A stretch of DNA of 47,563 nucleotides. It comes from a virus. The position numbers and the translations under genes are program-made. Under the pieces are notes generated by a model. The model saw nothing but the letters and a program-made list of their open reading frames with translations. It searched no databases and was not told the origin of the DNA. Of the stretch, positions 31,448 to 38,962 are shown in pieces. Position 1 is the stretch's first letter. Each line of letters opens with the position of its first letter. The stretch spans positions 1-47,563 of the IMG/VR virus record IMGVR_UViG_3300046714_000550; one strand, given 5' to 3'.

Positions 31448-32193
31448 GCTGCGCTGCCCTCCGCGGGCCCGAGCAGCGAGTCGGGCAGGTCGAAGCTGGT
31501 GGGCGCGGCCACGATCACGGCCTGCATCTCGGCCTGGAAGCGGCCGGCGGCCCAGTCGTGCAGCATCTGGTTGCGCTCGTCCTCGGTGAGCAGCATCAGC
31601 GTGTACGAGAGCAGCGCGTTCCACGCGATCGGCGGCAGGCCCACGAACTCGTTGGGCGGATCGGCGCCGGTCAGCTCCGACGGGTAGCAGTAGAAGTACG
31701 GGGTGAGCTTGTGCTCGACGCCCGCGTTGTTGAAGAACTGCAGGATGATCTGGGTGTTGCCGGTCTCGTGCCCGATGGTGCGGCAGATCAGGAAGGGCGC
31801 GTCCCCCATGACCTTCGCTCCGCCGCGCGACTGATAGCTCGCGGTGTAGGCCACGCGGTTGACGCTCAGGATCGGCACGAACTTGCCCACGTCGGTCTCG
31901 CCCAGGCCCCACTGGACGAAGGCGACCTTGATGACCGAGTAGGGGATCGTGAGCGAGTTGCCAACGACCAGCACGCCGTTGGTGGTGATCTGGTCGATCT
32001 CGGTGGTGATGAAGTACGGCGCCCACGGCGAGGTGAGCATCCGCGTGACGATCTCGCGGATCGCGGCGTTGAGCTGCACGATGATCTTCGCGTCGGTCCA
32101 CTCGCCGTTCTGCGCGGCGCTGGCGCTGGACGTGCGCGTCTTTTGGCGCAGCCAGTCGAGGCACTTCAGCGTGGACAGCCGGGTGAAGGTCAT
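31444..32193 (-). CDS. head-tail adaptor-like protein (249 aa)
   Basis: The helix LNAAIREIVTRMLTS with the following PWAPYFITTEIDQITT resembles the adaptor (gp4/gp6-like) proteins that dock on the portal ring of short-tailed phages. The middle is beta; the C-terminal helices (PIAWNALLSYTLMLLTEDER, WAAGRFQAEMQAVI) are typical. ATG overlaps the upstream stop (ATGA). Assignment from pattern and position. Confidence 0.6.
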   Translation of the reverse strand: MTFTRLSTLKCLDWLRQKTRTSSASAAQNGEWTDAKIIVQLNAAIREIVTRMLTSPWAPYFITTEIDQITTNGVLVVGNSLTIPYSVIKVAFVQWGLGETDVGKFVPILSVNRVAYTASYQSRGGAKVMGDAPFLICRTIGHETGNTQIILQFFNNAGVEHKLTPYFYCYPSELTGADPPNEFVGLPPIAWNALLSYTLMLLTEDERNQMLHDWAAGRFQAEMQAVIVAAPTSFDLPDSLLGPAEGSAA

Positions 32194-32753
32194 CGGGGCT
32201 CACCGCGAATCTGCCGCACCACGTTGCGGTAGTTGGGCAGCTTCGGGTCGGGAACCTTGCGGTTCTGGCTGGGCTGGAAGCGGTAGGGCGCCTGGTAGTC
32301 GATGACCTGGTTGCCGACGCCGACGACCTTGCCGACGGCCACCGTCCTGAACGTCTCGGCCACCGCCTCGCGCACGATCTCCGAGAGCTTCACGCGCGCG
32401 ATGCGGCGGCGCTCGATGTGCCGCTCATCGACGGCCCGGATGCGGTCGGCCACGGACTGGTGCCGCTGGTCGTTGCGCGCAACGCACGAGACCAGCAGCG
32501 AGCCGACAGAGAGCGGGTTGAGCGGCTCGCCGCCGGGCGCCGCCAGCACGGTCCCGAGCTCGTAGTGGCAGCGCGCGCCGCAGCAGCCGGGCATCCCGCG
32601 CAGCGCGTGGTGCGTGGGGCACGTGCTGTCGCGCTTCATCACCACGACCCAGCGCTGGATGCGCTGCGCGAACACCAGCCAGAGGCTCTTGTCGTAGGCC
32701 TGCAGCCGGCGCTGGACGCCGCCGTAGGGATGCCGGTCGTTGGGGATCAGCAC
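32190..32753 (-). CDS. hypothetical protein between coat and adaptor genes (187 aa)
   Basis: Unrecognised; basic, with cysteine/histidine groups (CPTHHALRGMPGCCGARCHY) that may bind zinc. GTG 32753 is preferred because GGAG lies 6 nt upstream; another GTG at 32765 would add four residues. It is the first gene after the terminator behind the coat gene, so its level may be set by read-through. Confidence 0.55.
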   Translation of the reverse strand: MLIPNDRHPYGGVQRRLQAYDKSLWLVFAQRIQRWVVVMKRDSTCPTHHALRGMPGCCGARCHYELGTVLAAPGGEPLNPLSVGSLLVSCVARNDQRHQSVADRIRAVDERHIERRRIARVKLSEIVREAVAETFRTVAVGKVVGVGNQVIDYQAPYRFQPSQNRKVPDPKLPNYRNVVRQIRGEPR

Positions 32754-32772
32754 GCGCGACTCCACAAGGACA

Positions 32773-32812
32773 CCGGCCGCGGTTGCAGGCCTAGCTGTGC
32801 AACCGCGGCCGG
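32773..32812 (-). terminator. strong hairpin terminator after the coat gene
   Basis: Perfect 15-bp stem: left arm 32773-32787 (CCGGCCGCGGTTGCA), 10-nt loop, right arm 32798-32812. It starts 20 bp after the coat gene's stop on the - strand. A short T-containing stretch (TGTCCTTG) follows but no long U-run. This matches the common arrangement in which a partial terminator after the coat gene lowers expression of the genes beyond it. Confidence 0.8.
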
Positions 32813-32831
32813 CGTCATCCCAGGACTCCGA

Positions 32832-34160
32832 TCAGCTCAGGGTGAGGCTCTCGTTCTTGAAGCTCTTGCGCGGCGCGTCCGTCACCATGTTGCCCATGAT
32901 GTACAGGACGGCCTCCAGCGAGAACTTCCGGTTGGTGCTCGGCCGCAGGACCGTGCCCTGGCCGCCGTCCCACCACTTGAAGTCCGTGACCAGCGCCGTG
33001 TAGATGCTCGACAGGTCGAGCCCGTACACGGTGCCCGTCTTGCTGACGGTGCCCTGCGTGTCGATGTCCACCGGGCAGAACTTGTCGACCACGATCGGCA
33101 CGCGGCCGTCGAAGAAGAGGAAGTCGTGCGCGTCCGGGTGGTGGTCCTCGAGCTTCCCGCTGATGTAGCCGGGCATCAGCAGGTTGCTGTTCACGAGGCG
33201 CCGCGGGTTGTCCGTGGCGAGCCCGTCGTACAGGTTCCGGCGCACGATGCGGTTCATCAGCAGGCAGTTCACGTCGCCGTTGCTGTCGTCGTGGGTGTTG
33301 TCCAGGTTGGTCTGGATCATGGTCTCGTTCAGCAGCGTGCTGGTGTCCTCGATGGACTGCCACCACGTGTTGCCCGAGCGGTTGACGCCCTGGAAGAGCG
33401 CGCCCTCCAGCGGCGGGTTGGACGAGTCGATGAGGCCGCCGAGGCCCATCATCTCGAAGCCCTGCGTGGCCGTGCGGACACCCGCACGCGTCAGCACCGA
33501 GTTGTCGAGGATGTTCACGCCGACGTTCATCGACAGCACGCCCGAGCCGTCCGGGTTGCGCTGCACCGAGATGACCACGAGGCCGGCGTTGGTCAGCGCC
33601 GCGCCCGAGAGGCCGGTGCTCCAGTTGTCGAGCTTCTGGCCCTCGAAGAACGGCCGGTGGTAGCTCACCGGGACGTTGGCCGGCGAGGCCGCGGTGACGG
33701 CCGCCGTCACGCGCGCGAGCGTGCCGCTGCCGTTGCCGTAGGTCTCGCGGTCGAGGTCCTCGGCCACGTCCTGCACGAGACCGGCCATCTCGAAGTCGAT
33801 CGCGGAGAAGAAGGCCCCGCGGTCGTTCTTCGAGCTGTCGATCACGTCCTGCGCGATCTCCAGCGCGCCCATCACGAGCTTGGGCTGCACGATGCCGTTC
33901 TCGATGCCCTGCTGCCCGGCCTCGATCAGCGTCGGGATCGCGCCCGCGTTGGCCGGGGACGAGATGGCCACCGCGCCGACGCCCGTGTTCCGCGACTTGC
34001 GAACGGGGAAGATCATGCGGCGGCCGGCGAAGTCCACGATCTTGCGGCGCAGCAGCGCCCAGGTCGTGGACATGCTGTTGAGCTGGTCGATCCAGCTCGA
34101 CAGGTAGTACTCCTTCAGGAACTTGTCGTAGGAAGCGAGGGTCTGCGGGGTGCTGACCAT
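32832..34160 (-). CDS. major capsid protein, HK97-like (442 aa)
   Basis: The N-terminal arm (LASYDKFLKEYYLSSWIDQL), then KIVDFAGRRMIFPVRKSRNT and ALEIAQDVIDSSKNDRGAFF, an acidic helix with FEMAGLVQDVAEDLDRETYG, beta-rich P-domain segments and a C-terminal DFKWWDGGQGTVLRPSTNRK are consistent with phage coat proteins of the HK97 fold. The length of 442 aa fits. It follows the scaffold gene and is followed by the strong hairpin, as expected for the most abundant product. SD is weak (GGAA, 8 nt). Confidence 0.8.
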   Translation of the reverse strand: MVSTPQTLASYDKFLKEYYLSSWIDQLNSMSTTWALLRRKIVDFAGRRMIFPVRKSRNTGVGAVAISSPANAGAIPTLIEAGQQGIENGIVQPKLVMGALEIAQDVIDSSKNDRGAFFSAIDFEMAGLVQDVAEDLDRETYGNGSGTLARVTAAVTAASPANVPVSYHRPFFEGQKLDNWSTGLSGAALTNAGLVVISVQRNPDGSGVLSMNVGVNILDNSVLTRAGVRTATQGFEMMGLGGLIDSSNPPLEGALFQGVNRSGNTWWQSIEDTSTLLNETMIQTNLDNTHDDSNGDVNCLLMNRIVRRNLYDGLATDNPRRLVNSNLLMPGYISGKLEDHHPDAHDFLFFDGRVPIVVDKFCPVDIDTQGTVSKTGTVYGLDLSSIYTALVTDFKWWDGGQGTVLRPSTNRKFSLEAVLYIMGNMVTDAPRKSFKNESLTLS

Positions 34161-34202
34161 TGGGGTTGTTCCGGTGTCTGGTTGAGGGAGCGGTCCAGAC
34201 GA

Positions 34203-35216
34203 TCAGGCGCGACCGGCTTCGATCTCGTCCAGCATTCGCAGGCCGTACTTCTTGCGCTCATCGGGGTCCTTCCAGTTGATGCGTGGCAACGGCACGCCGA
34301 CCTGCGGCGTGGAGCTGCCCGCGCCCAGCGGCACGGACCTGCGCGAAGCGGCCAACGCCCCGGCGGCCTCCGCGGCCTTGCGGCCGGCGGGGGTCTGCGC
34401 GGGCGGCAGCTCGGTTGCGAGGCGCTTCGCAGCGTCGTTGAGACGCTTCTCGGCCTCGGGCTTCCAGTTGGCCGTGCCGATGCGCGGATCTCGGAAGAGG
34501 TCCGAACGGATCGACTCGACGAACTGGCCAGCAAGCTGCGGCCTGCCCTTGAACACTGGCGACTTCTCGGCCAGTCCGCGCAGATGGTCGTCCACCATCT
34601 GCACGTTCCGCTGGACTCGATCGGACTCCAGGCGCGCCTCGAGGTCGGCCAGGCGCGCGTTGTGGCGCGCCAGCTCGGGTCCGTAGACCTTGCTCGGGGT
34701 CACGTCGGGATCGATGTCCTCCGGCGGTTCCGCGGGTCCAGCCATCGGGAGCCGCTGCGCACCGGCGATCTGCGTGACCGAATCGAGCGTGCGCCGGAAC
34801 TCGTCGCGCAGCATGGCCATCTCGGCCTGGTGCTGACGATCCCGCTCTTCGAGAAGAGCGCGCACGTCCGTGGTCTCGCTGCCGGCCGCCGGCGAACCCG
34901 GCTGCCCATGCTCGGGCGTTGCTCGGCCCTGCTCGGGCTCCGCTCCCTCGCCCATCTCTCCCGGGATCACGGAGCCACCGTCACCGCCGCCCTGTTCGGG
35001 CAGCTCGGGTCGCTCCTCGGTCACCGGACTGTTCTGACTCACCTGCACGCGCCGATCGAGCTCGCTGAGAACCTCGTGCACTGTCCGAGGCTGGTTGCGA
35101 GCGATGACGTCCTCCGGGTGCCCCGGGCGGATGATCACGGGCCTGCCTCCGTTGTGCAGGACGCGATCACCGACGTGGACCTGTTCGGGCGAGATATCTG
35201 CGGCGCCGGCTGGCAT
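34203..35216 (-). CDS. capsid scaffolding protein (337 aa)
   Basis: Acidic N-terminal half with Pro/Glu/Gly-rich disorder, a central coiled coil (VRALLEERDRQHQAEMAMLR, HNARLADLEARLESDRVQRN) and a basic C-terminal end (DPDERKKYGLRMLDEIEAG), the usual plan of podovirus scaffolds, which bind coat protein through a basic C-terminus. It lies between portal and coat. ATG 35216 is chosen for its GGAG 6 nt upstream; ATG 35228 would add four residues. A 6-bp hairpin (34176-34200) lies between it and the coat gene. Confidence 0.75.
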   Translation of the reverse strand: MPAGAADISPEQVHVGDRVLHNGGRPVIIRPGHPEDVIARNQPRTVHEVLSELDRRVQVSQNSPVTEERPELPEQGGGDGGSVIPGEMGEGAEPEQGRATPEHGQPGSPAAGSETTDVRALLEERDRQHQAEMAMLRDEFRRTLDSVTQIAGAQRLPMAGPAEPPEDIDPDVTPSKVYGPELARHNARLADLEARLESDRVQRNVQMVDDHLRGLAEKSPVFKGRPQLAGQFVESIRSDLFRDPRIGTANWKPEAEKRLNDAAKRLATELPPAQTPAGRKAAEAAGALAASRRSVPLGAGSSTPQVGVPLPRINWKDPDERKKYGLRMLDEIEAGRA

Positions 35217-35252
35217 GTCGTTCTCCATGAAGGGCTTGCGCCCCGTGCGGTT

Positions 35253-37532
35253 TCAATACCCCTCTGATCCTTCGCCGTCTCCGCCGTCGCTCATCGACTG
35301 CTTCCGGTTCGCGCCCTGACCCTGCGGGGTGTTCATGTCGGGCGACCTGTTTCCGTTGCTCATGCCCTTCCCGGGCCCGGCCTGGCCGCCGCCTGCGCCG
35401 CCCATCAGGCCTGCGGCCGCCATGCCGCCCGAGAGCATCATCGCCGCCGGGCCGACCGGGTTGGCGGGGTTCACGCCCATCATGGCCATGTGCTGCGGCT
35501 GCGCGTGCATGGCGATGTGGAGCTGGAAGGCCACGGCCACGAGCGGGTCCTTGGCGACCGCCGCGCGGTACTCGTCGCCCTTCATGAACTGGAGGTGCTC
35601 CTCGATGTGCGCCGCGTGGTCCTCGAACCACTCGACCTTCGACTGGATGCCCTGCACGAGCATGTCGTTCTCGGCCTGCGCCCAGCGGCGGTCCTGCTCC
35701 TCGCTGCGGCCGAAGTCGTCGCCGACCCCCAGCTCCATCATCTGCAGCAGCACGCGGCGGTGCGCCGGGATCTGCGGGATGTAGAGCCCGAGCTGCACCA
35801 GCGACGTGACCAGCGCCTGCATCGCGGCCTTGCTCTTCGGGAGTCCTGAGCCTGCCTGCACGCGCACGTCGATGTTGTGGCCGATGTCCGCGCCCTTGAA
35901 GGCGAAGCTCTCGATCTGCTTGTCCTTGCCGACGACGCTGACGATGCGCTCGACGTTCCAGTATTGCGCGCAGCGCAGCAGGATCTGGCGCCCGAGCTGC
36001 TGCTCGAAGGTCTCCCAGTTGAGCGTGAGCGGCCCGAGGTCGGTCGCGTCCTGCTCCTGCAGCAGCGAGATGCCGATGCCCGAGCGCACGTTGGTCGGCG
36101 TCTGCCCGCGCGAGGGGCCGTGCTGGTTGGACACGAAGTCCACCATCTGCAGCAGGTACTCGATGAGCTGCGCCACGAACGCCGGCAGGTCCGGCATGGC
36201 CATGATCTCGGGGCGCCCGCCGCCGAGGTTGTTGTAGTAGACCTTCTCGCCGGGCTCGCTGGTGAGCTTGTTCGCGCCGATCGCGCACGAGTGCGGAATC
36301 AGGATCTTCGGCCGCGCCATGAGGCGCTGGTTCTCGATCACGTTGCTGGTGACGCGGTTGATCTCGCGCTGGATCGGCGCGAGGTTGCTGACCACGCTGA
36401 TCGGCCAGAAGCGGCCGCCCTCGATCGAGCGCGCCTGCACGAAGGGATGCCAGTCGCGGTCGAGCTCGGCGCCCGGCGCGTTGAGGATGTCGATGGGCTG
36501 CAGCTCGCAGAAGCCCTGGCATTGAGTGAGCAGCCCGCCCTTGGGCCACATCTTGCCGGCGAAGTAGTTGCCCGGCTTGAGCCACATCTCGTTCACGCGC
36601 GCGCCCTCGGTGGGCGTACCCGGCGCGAGCCCGGCCTGCAGCGAGCCGGCGGCGGACAGGTTGTTCATCTGCGCTTCGATCGTGCCGTACTCGTCGTCGC
36701 GCTCGTTGGTGACGTACTGGCCCCACGTCGGAAACTTCCCGCGGACCCAGTCGAGGCTGCGGCGCCGCGTGTGGATGAGCCACGTGATCTCGCGGAAGGT
36801 GCGCGCCTGCGGGTCCACGAGGATCTGCTCGGGGTAGCACATCTCGACTTCGACGCGGCCCGGCTGGTAGGTCAGCGGCTTGCCCGTGTCCGCGTTGACC
36901 ATCGGCGTGCCGGCGTTGGGCGTGCCCTCGGGCCACGTGAGCGGCTGGCCGCTCTCGTCGTCCACGGCTTCGAGCTGCGGGCCGGCGCCCGGGTTCCAGA
37001 GCACCTTGGCGAAGCAGCTCGCCTTGACCAGCGACACGATGCAGATTTGCAGGCGCAGCGCCGGGAGGTCCAGGTCCTGGTTGACGTAGTCGAGGATGCG
37101 CTCGGCCGCGCGCGCGGCGTTCTTGTCGGAGTTCTCGTTGCTCGCGGGCACGACCACGGCCTGCGGCCGCGTCTTGAGGATCATCGAGGCCATCGTCTGC
37201 ACCACCGGCAGCACGACGTTGATGACGATGCGCACGCGGTACTTCGGGACCGCGGTTTCCTGGATCAGTCGCCGCAGCGTGTCGGACCACGTCGCGTACT
37301 GGTTGCCCACGTAGAGGGCGTGCAGGATCGCCCACTCCCGGTGCTGCGGATAGAAGATGGTCGTGGCCATCATCTGGCACTGGCGCACCGCGCCCGCGAG
37401 CTGCGCCATGAGCGGCGGGATGTCCACCGGCGGCTTGGCCGGCATGTCCTCGGCGAGCTGGCCGCGGCCGAAGCTGCGCGTGCCCATCATGGGCGCGGCG
37501 GTGCTCGGCGGGAGCCGGCCCATCACGGGCAC
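35253..37532 (-). CDS. portal protein (759 aa)
   Basis: The dodecameric ring at the capsid vertex through which DNA passes. Supporting elements: LYVGNQYATWS near the N-terminus, VLPVVQTMASMILKTRPQA, many Trp/Pro-rich wing and stem segments (WLIHTRRRSLDWVRGKFPTW), a long helix at about residues 430-470 (FVAQLIEYLLQMVDFVSNQH) and helical crown segments toward the C-terminus, then a Met/Gly-rich tail. The length is close to P22-type portals (about 725 aa). Position between terminase and scaffold agrees. Start GTG 37532 or ATG 37523. Confidence 0.8.
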   Translation of the reverse strand: MPVMGRLPPSTAAPMMGTRSFGRGQLAEDMPAKPPVDIPPLMAQLAGAVRQCQMMATTIFYPQHREWAILHALYVGNQYATWSDTLRRLIQETAVPKYRVRIVINVVLPVVQTMASMILKTRPQAVVVPASNENSDKNAARAAERILDYVNQDLDLPALRLQICIVSLVKASCFAKVLWNPGAGPQLEAVDDESGQPLTWPEGTPNAGTPMVNADTGKPLTYQPGRVEVEMCYPEQILVDPQARTFREITWLIHTRRRSLDWVRGKFPTWGQYVTNERDDEYGTIEAQMNNLSAAGSLQAGLAPGTPTEGARVNEMWLKPGNYFAGKMWPKGGLLTQCQGFCELQPIDILNAPGAELDRDWHPFVQARSIEGGRFWPISVVSNLAPIQREINRVTSNVIENQRLMARPKILIPHSCAIGANKLTSEPGEKVYYNNLGGGRPEIMAMPDLPAFVAQLIEYLLQMVDFVSNQHGPSRGQTPTNVRSGIGISLLQEQDATDLGPLTLNWETFEQQLGRQILLRCAQYWNVERIVSVVGKDKQIESFAFKGADIGHNIDVRVQAGSGLPKSKAAMQALVTSLVQLGLYIPQIPAHRRVLLQMMELGVGDDFGRSEEQDRRWAQAENDMLVQGIQSKVEWFEDHAAHIEEHLQFMKGDEYRAAVAKDPLVAVAFQLHIAMHAQPQHMAMMGVNPANPVGPAAMMLSGGMAAAGLMGGAGGGQAGPGKGMSNGNRSPDMNTPQGQGANRKQSMSDGGDGEGSEGY

Positions 37533-37535
37533 GGG

Positions 37536-37724
37536 CTACTTCTCGCCGCGGCCGAGACCCGGCCGGTCCTTGCTCGCGTTGCCGGTCTGCAGGTCGATCT
37601 TCACATCCTGCCGCTCGATGGCGACCTTGCCGTTGTCGGTGTACTCGTCCTTGAGCTTGTTGACGCCGGCCGCGGTCTTGGCGAGACCCTCGCAGCCGTC
37701 GGTGCCGAAGGTGGGATTGCTCAC
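37536..37724 (-). CDS. hypothetical protein (62 aa)
   Basis: Unrecognised, hydrophilic and charged (TAAGVNKLKDEYTDNGKVAI), one cysteine. Good SD GGAGGA 6 nt before the GTG, which overlaps the upstream stop. It lies directly upstream of the portal gene; minor virion or assembly factor by position only. Confidence 0.55.
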   Translation of the reverse strand: MSNPTFGTDGCEGLAKTAAGVNKLKDEYTDNGKVAIERQDVKIDLQTGNASKDRPGLGRGEK

Positions 37725-38203
37725 GAGGTTCCTCCGCGGATGTTCTTGAGGGCCATGTCCACGAGATGCTGCGCGCCCGTGGGCAGCACGTCCACGCCGT
37801 TGTCGGCGCGCCGCAGGCGTTCGAGCTCGGCCTCGCGCTCGTCGTCCATCACGTCGGCCGGCGCGTCCATGTCCATCGGCGGCGCGACGCCGGGCTGCGT
37901 CGAGCGCTGCAGCAGCGCCGAGAAGAGCGCGCTGTTCTGGCTGCGCACGTCCTCCATCAACCCGAGCATGACCTTGTCGCGCGCGGTCTGATCGGAGCGG
38001 AGCTGCTCGGCGTGCGCCATGTGGTACTGCGTGCTGGCTTCGAGGTCGGTGCGGAAGTCAGCGCGCTCGCGCGCCAGCTCGTGCAGCACGAACTCGAGAT
38101 CCGGTGAAGCTCGGACTGGGCCTGTCCGCCGCGCCGCGAGCGCACCCACCACGGCTGCCGAGAGTCCCGCGATCAGCAGACAGACCCAGTCCAGAGGATT
38201 CAT
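37721..38203 (-). CDS. membrane-anchored coiled-coil protein (160 aa)
   Basis: A transmembrane segment at residues 4-24 (LDWVCLLIAGLSAAVVGALA), then a helical stretch (LEFVLHELARERADFRTDLE, RSDQTARDKVMLGLMEDVRS) and a Pro/Asp-rich middle. Inner-membrane spanins have this plan, but it sits among head genes; it may instead be a virion protein. The ATG overlaps the upstream stop. Confidence 0.6.
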   Translation of the reverse strand: MNPLDWVCLLIAGLSAAVVGALAARRTGPVRASPDLEFVLHELARERADFRTDLEASTQYHMAHAEQLRSDQTARDKVMLGLMEDVRSQNSALFSALLQRSTQPGVAPPMDMDAPADVMDDEREAELERLRRADNGVDVLPTGAQHLVDMALKNIRGGTS

Positions 38204-38568
38204 CCGGCGCGCTCCACGAGGATGTCCCAGCCGCCGACGCTGCTGGGGTCCGTGGCGATCACGGTCAGGCCCTGGCGGAAGAGCATCCCGCGCAGGCGCT
38301 CGAACCACGCATAGCCCTGGCCAGCGGCGGCGCCGCCGTTCAGCGAGCCGTTCGTGCCGGACGAGACCGTGTACTTCGCGGCCGAGCCGCCGCCTGTGGC
38401 CGCGGCATCGAACATCTGCAGGATGGCGAAGGTCGAGATCGTGCCCTTGAAGCGGGCCGCGACGCCCCAGATGCGGCAGGGGAACGCCGCCTTCTGGGTC
38501 TCGGCGATCGTGCCGGCCGCGATCGAGACCACCGTGAGGTAGCGAGGATTGGGAAGAGAGCCGCTCAT
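38200..38568 (-). CDS. small beta-rich virion protein, paralogue 3 of the AAxGQGY family (122 aa)
   Basis: Contains GAAAGQGYAWFERLRGMLF followed by RQGLTVIAT, matching similar lines in the 118-aa protein and in the N-terminus of the 619-aa protein. A domain of this size next to portal and terminase fits a capsid decoration or head-fibre protein. Very good SD (GGGAGG, 4 nt). Confidence 0.6.
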   Translation of the reverse strand: MSGSLPNPRYLTVVSIAAGTIAETQKAAFPCRIWGVAARFKGTISTFAILQMFDAAATGGGSAAKYTVSSGTNGSLNGGAAAGQGYAWFERLRGMLFRQGLTVIATDPSSVGGWDILVERAG

Positions 38569-38581
38569 GTTGCCTCCCTTC

Positions 38582-38938
38582 CTACAACTGCTCGATCAGC
38601 GCGGAGACCGCACCGTCGAGGTTGGTGCCGGGCGGGGTTCCGTTCACGGTGGTCAGCGCGGCCGTGAGGCCCGCGTTGAACTGCAGGCCGTAGACCTCGA
38701 TCGGCACGACGTAGCCCTGGCCCGCGGCGGCCGCGAGGCCCGAGGTGAACGTGCCAAGCAGCCGGCCGCTGCCGTCGGCGACCGCTCCGTCCCGGAAGGT
38801 GACGGCGATTTGGCCGGCATTCTTGCCGGCGAACTGGATGACCACGTCCCAGATCCGGCCGCCGCCGGTCTGCAGCACGACCTCCGTGGTGATCGACTGC
38901 AGGACCTGCTTGAGATTTCTTGCATTGGGCCAGCCCAT
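38582..38938 (-). CDS. small beta-rich virion protein, paralogue 2 of the AAxGQGY family (118 aa)
   Basis: Contains LAAAAGQGYVVPIEVYGLQF followed by NAGLTAALT; shares this line with the 122-aa protein and the first 115 residues of the 619-aa protein. Likely a decoration-type virion domain present in three adjacent copies. SD AAGGA lies close to ATG 38938. Confidence 0.6.
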   Translation of the reverse strand: MGWPNARNLKQVLQSITTEVVLQTGGGRIWDVVIQFAGKNAGQIAVTFRDGAVADGSGRLLGTFTSGLAAAAGQGYVVPIEVYGLQFNAGLTAALTTVNGTPPGTNLDGAVSALIEQL

Positions 38939-38962
38939 GTCCTTTTGAACTCCAGGTAAGGG

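Noticed and set aside
32418-35267. 949-codon + strand frame across coat and scaffold genes
   Set aside because: It runs antisense through three well-supported structural genes and the terminator hairpin, with low-complexity composition.
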